Shown piece after piece: positions 61,140 through 64,000 of a stretch of DNA of 64,000 bases. Made by a program: the position numbers and the translations under genes. Below the pieces are notes generated by a model that did no database searches, was not told the origin of the DNA, and was given only the letters and a program-made list of their open reading frames with translations. The stretch lies in assembly GCA_029204225.1 (NCBI GenBank), contig CM055104.1, forward strand, positions 24,319,285 through 24,383,284, given 5' to 3'. How positions within the stretch are numbered: the stretch's first letter is position 1; each line of letters begins with the position of its first letter. This DNA comes from Diphasiastrum complanatum (taxonomy: Eukaryota; Streptophyta; Lycopodiopsida; Lycopodiales; Lycopodiaceae).

Positions 61140-63166
61140 TAGCTAGTTTGAGGCCTAAATTTGCAATTTTTGTACATAGTTTTGGATCTAACCTTTTACA
61201 CGTGTGAAAGAGGCCTAGATACTTTTATTTTAGTATATATTTCATATTGAAGAAGTCTCAAACTTCAGGACTGTCATGCCCATGACTGGTCTCAGGTAGC
61301 GTGTCCATGCTAGGGACTGGTAGGCCAACAACCCGTAAGTTAATTGTGACTATAAGGGAATTGGGGCCCTTATGTGTACATGGTTATAATTAATGGTTGT
61401 AGGCCTAAACACTTGATGGTGGATTTGTATAGGTCTATCAGTGAGTCATTGGGAAACTGGATGACGTGGCCCAGATAGGCTGCTGAGGTGTCCAGTGAGG
61501 TGTCACAGTGCACTACTAGTGGTGCATGGGCCTTGGAGGGTATAAGTATACCTATTGGGCTCCTGTGGGCATTTTAGTCATTTTCGAACTACATAAAAGC
61601 AAAGGCAGTTACTTTTTGAATGAAATGTAATGGCTTACGTAATGATAGATTTTCGATGCATTGTCAAGATTTTTTCAAATTTTTATTGCTTAAGGTCCAT
61701 TTCGCAATGATCATTGGTATAAATTCTATAAGCACGATATTGTCCGTTAAAAGCTACGTTTTTTTGGACATTGCTCGATTAGAAAAATTATACCGGTAAT
61801 GAGTTTAAGCGAACGTAAATTTTTTTTAAAAAAATTCCGGTTTTAGTATGCAAATGGATAAATGAAATTCTGGTTAGGGGTGGCAAGTGAAAATTCGTCA
61901 GGCGTCACTCGACCATGATGACCTCTAATTGATTTAACACATGGTTAAAATTTTGAACTGTGGTGTGTCGAAATTTCATTTGAGCAATAAACAAAAAAAA
62001 AATCGAATGCAAAATCTAATCGATAATTAGCCATTATAATATACAGCTTGGGCTTACAACTGGAAATTTTTCCGGCGAGAAAAACCCGAAAGTTGTTGAT
62101 GACTGGATAAATCATTGGCCAAGCTACTTTAGCTTGCCCAACGTCCCAAAATAAAAAAAAAAGTGAATTTCGTCGATTTTTTGCCTTGGGTAGCGCCTCC
62201 TCGTGATGGAGGATGCAACCCATAGAATTGTGATTGGGTTGAATTCCTGGAGGAATTTCGTAAGGCTTTTTCACAATTGATGAATTAGATTCGCTTTAAT
62301 TAACTATTGTGGGCAATCGAGAACACGAGTTCTTGGATTTTTTTGACCAAGGTGTCGAATCGGACACGGCTAAAAACGGCCCAGAAGCCTAAGATGGAAA
62401 CAAAAATGAAACGAAAAAGTTGTTTCTTAATATGCTTGAAGTCGTGGGCGTACCAACACTATTAGATGTTTAGAACAAGACAAAGTCGGTTCATTCTTTC
62501 CCATTTCTAAATTTGTCACTCAAAGCATAAATACTTTGATCCTTTCGGTGATCGTAAACATTGTGAGAAGGGGCGAAAGAATGTTTGTTTGAGTTGAAGT
62601 TGGAATTTTTTATAAATTCCCGATCACTTTGTATACTTGAGTGTTTTGTCGGAAATTTGAGATATTGTTCACGACCCCTTTTTGGATATCTCAAATTTAC
62701 AAACCCGGAAGCCCGGCAAGCTATTTCTTTATAAATGATATATTAGTGAATTTCTTAACACATGTATTAACCCAAAAATTTGTGATTCCTTGGAAGGTAA
62801 TACTGATTACCCGTCGACCATGGACGATGTCACAGAAAAGGTTAATGAAACCGTTTTCTAAACTTATTTTCTCTACTTAAATATTCAAGAAATCCTTTTC
62901 TGATTTACGGGTCAATTCTCAAGCTTGGTAATAACAAAGATCTTTTGTTAAAGTCATTGTGTTGGGACATCATTGGTATTTACTTACGAAGATGCAACAC
63001 TTCTTTTGGCTTTCAAAATTTTCTTGGATCTCTTCTTAGACCCTTCTCCTGGGCAAATCGCGATTGATCTGCACCCCTTAGAAACTAGTGTCGTTTCCTG
63101 TTAAAAAGGGGGAGAAGTAGGAAGAGAAGAGAATTATCAAGGAGAAGCATCTATCAGAGAATCCAG
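61140..63166. other. No recognised gene
   Basis: 61140-61640 has a TATAAGTATA near 61541 and could be an LTR or promoter remnant. 61640-63166 is AT-rich with short ORFs only; I checked it for plastid or mitochondrial origin and could not support either. Confidence 0.4.
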
Positions 63167-63502
63167 GTGGAATCTGTTATAGCTGACGGACCTATTTTAG
63201 GAATCAGAAATGATAGGATATTTAGATATTACAAAAATCATTTTTGGATTATAGTAAATATTTGGTTTGAAGATCTAAAGGGGGAAAATTCAGAAAGTGC
63301 TCTTGCGGTAGAAAAGTGGCTGATAACAAGTCCGATTGATTTGTGTCAGAACTTGGAATTCTATTGCAAGATGGGAGTTGTTGAAAACTGTTCCTTACTG
63401 GAAGCAGTCAACTTGATTTTAGCATGGACTGAGATCCGTGGGTTGATGCAAGGACGGAAGTTCATGCCAACAATATGTTCTTTTGAATTAATATCCGGTT
63501 GA
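63167..63502 (+). CDS. Unrecognised 111-codon ORF
   Basis: Begins MESVIADGPILGIRNDRIFR and ends TICSFELISG. The composition looks like a folded protein (many W, Y, L, I), and the upstream frame is open for only a few codons more. I know no family. It may be a retroelement gag remnant or a fragment of a longer spliced gene. Confidence 0.25.
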   Translation: MESVIADGPILGIRNDRIFRYYKNHFWIIVNIWFEDLKGENSESALAVEKWLITSPIDLCQNLEFYCKMGVVENCSLLEAVNLILAWTEIRGLMQGRKFMPTICSFELISG

Positions 63503-64000
63503 GATTTCGGATGTGAAATAGCACTCTTTGAGAAATATTCTCTCTTAGAGGATAACCAAGTTACAAGATTCTCAGTTATGAAAGTGTTGTGTACATATCA
63601 GGAGTTATCTGTGGAGATATGCTATGTAGTGAATCTTTGTGGGATCATTAAAACCTTTTGTACAAACTTCTAATCCTGAGAATCTACAAAGTATTCTGTG
63701 AACTAAGTTTATTTGCATGCATAAATTAGTTGTTGATACATAGGCATATTGATGAGAATTGTGTTTAAGACAATTTCTCGCTGGGTCAATAATTTCTCAT
63801 TGAGAATTGCTTATTGACCTAGAATCGATTTAGAATCAGATTAAATGTGGTGTTTTGGTACCACACCTAGACATTTAAAATATTTTCTAGATCAGATACA
63901 GCTAATCGATTATGAAGCGTTACTTCTGAGTTAGTTGTGGAAAATCAACAATATAATCTTACTTATGGATATTGTTGTTGAGATGTATTGCTTATAAGTC
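63503..64000. other. No recognised feature
   Basis: AT-rich sequence at the right edge of the window; nothing supported. Confidence 0.4.

Noticed and set aside
62280-63640. Plastid or mitochondrial insertion
   Set aside because: The style of sequence prompted the idea, but I recognised no organelle gene, tRNA or rRNA in it.

Overview
This is plant nuclear DNA, probably from a flowering plant with a repeat-rich genome. The evidence is GT-AG introns, an MIKC-type MADS-box gene, a POLTERGEIST-type protein phosphatase 2C, many Ty1/copia and Ty3/gypsy fragments, and long (GA)n/(CT)n tracts. I could not place the species. All coordinates and splice sites were read by eye.

Layout. (1) 0.15-8.94 kb is a large imperfect inverted repeat. 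Each arm carries the promoter region, first exon and start of intron 1 of the same MADS-box gene, and the centre holds broken copia sequence. (2) 8.06-22.90 kb is that MADS-box gene on the + strand: seven exons, a 12 kb first intron full of retroelement sequence, and an in-frame TAG in the K-box exon. Intron 1 holds a minus-strand LTR element (9.37-13.59 kb) that encodes an unrecognised, internally repetitive protein. (3) 23-34.5 kb is mostly non-coding, with microsatellites, a fragment that resembles DUF7869 proteins, a foldback and an LTR fragment. (4) 34.59-37.89 kb is an intact four-exon PP2C gene of the POL/PLL family, the only clearly intact host gene here. (5) 42.7-47.6 kb holds two convergent, spliced, slightly decayed genes. 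The + strand gene has the catalytic and zinc-binding signature of the RAG1/Transib recombinase superfamily. The minus-strand partner meets it tail to tail, as in RAG-type transposons. (6) 47.7-61.1 kb is a nest of degenerate copia and gypsy elements. (7) 61.1-64 kb has nothing I recognise.

The main discovery candidate is region 5. Spacing of the D, D, C, (C to S), H, H and E residues, and local sequence around the last three, match vertebrate RAG1 closely. The left flank has a CACAGTG heptamer and the right flank a related CACAGTA in the opposite orientation. A second candidate is a palindrome, CACACGTGTG, kept at the same distance from the primer-binding site in two related retroelements 35 kb apart.
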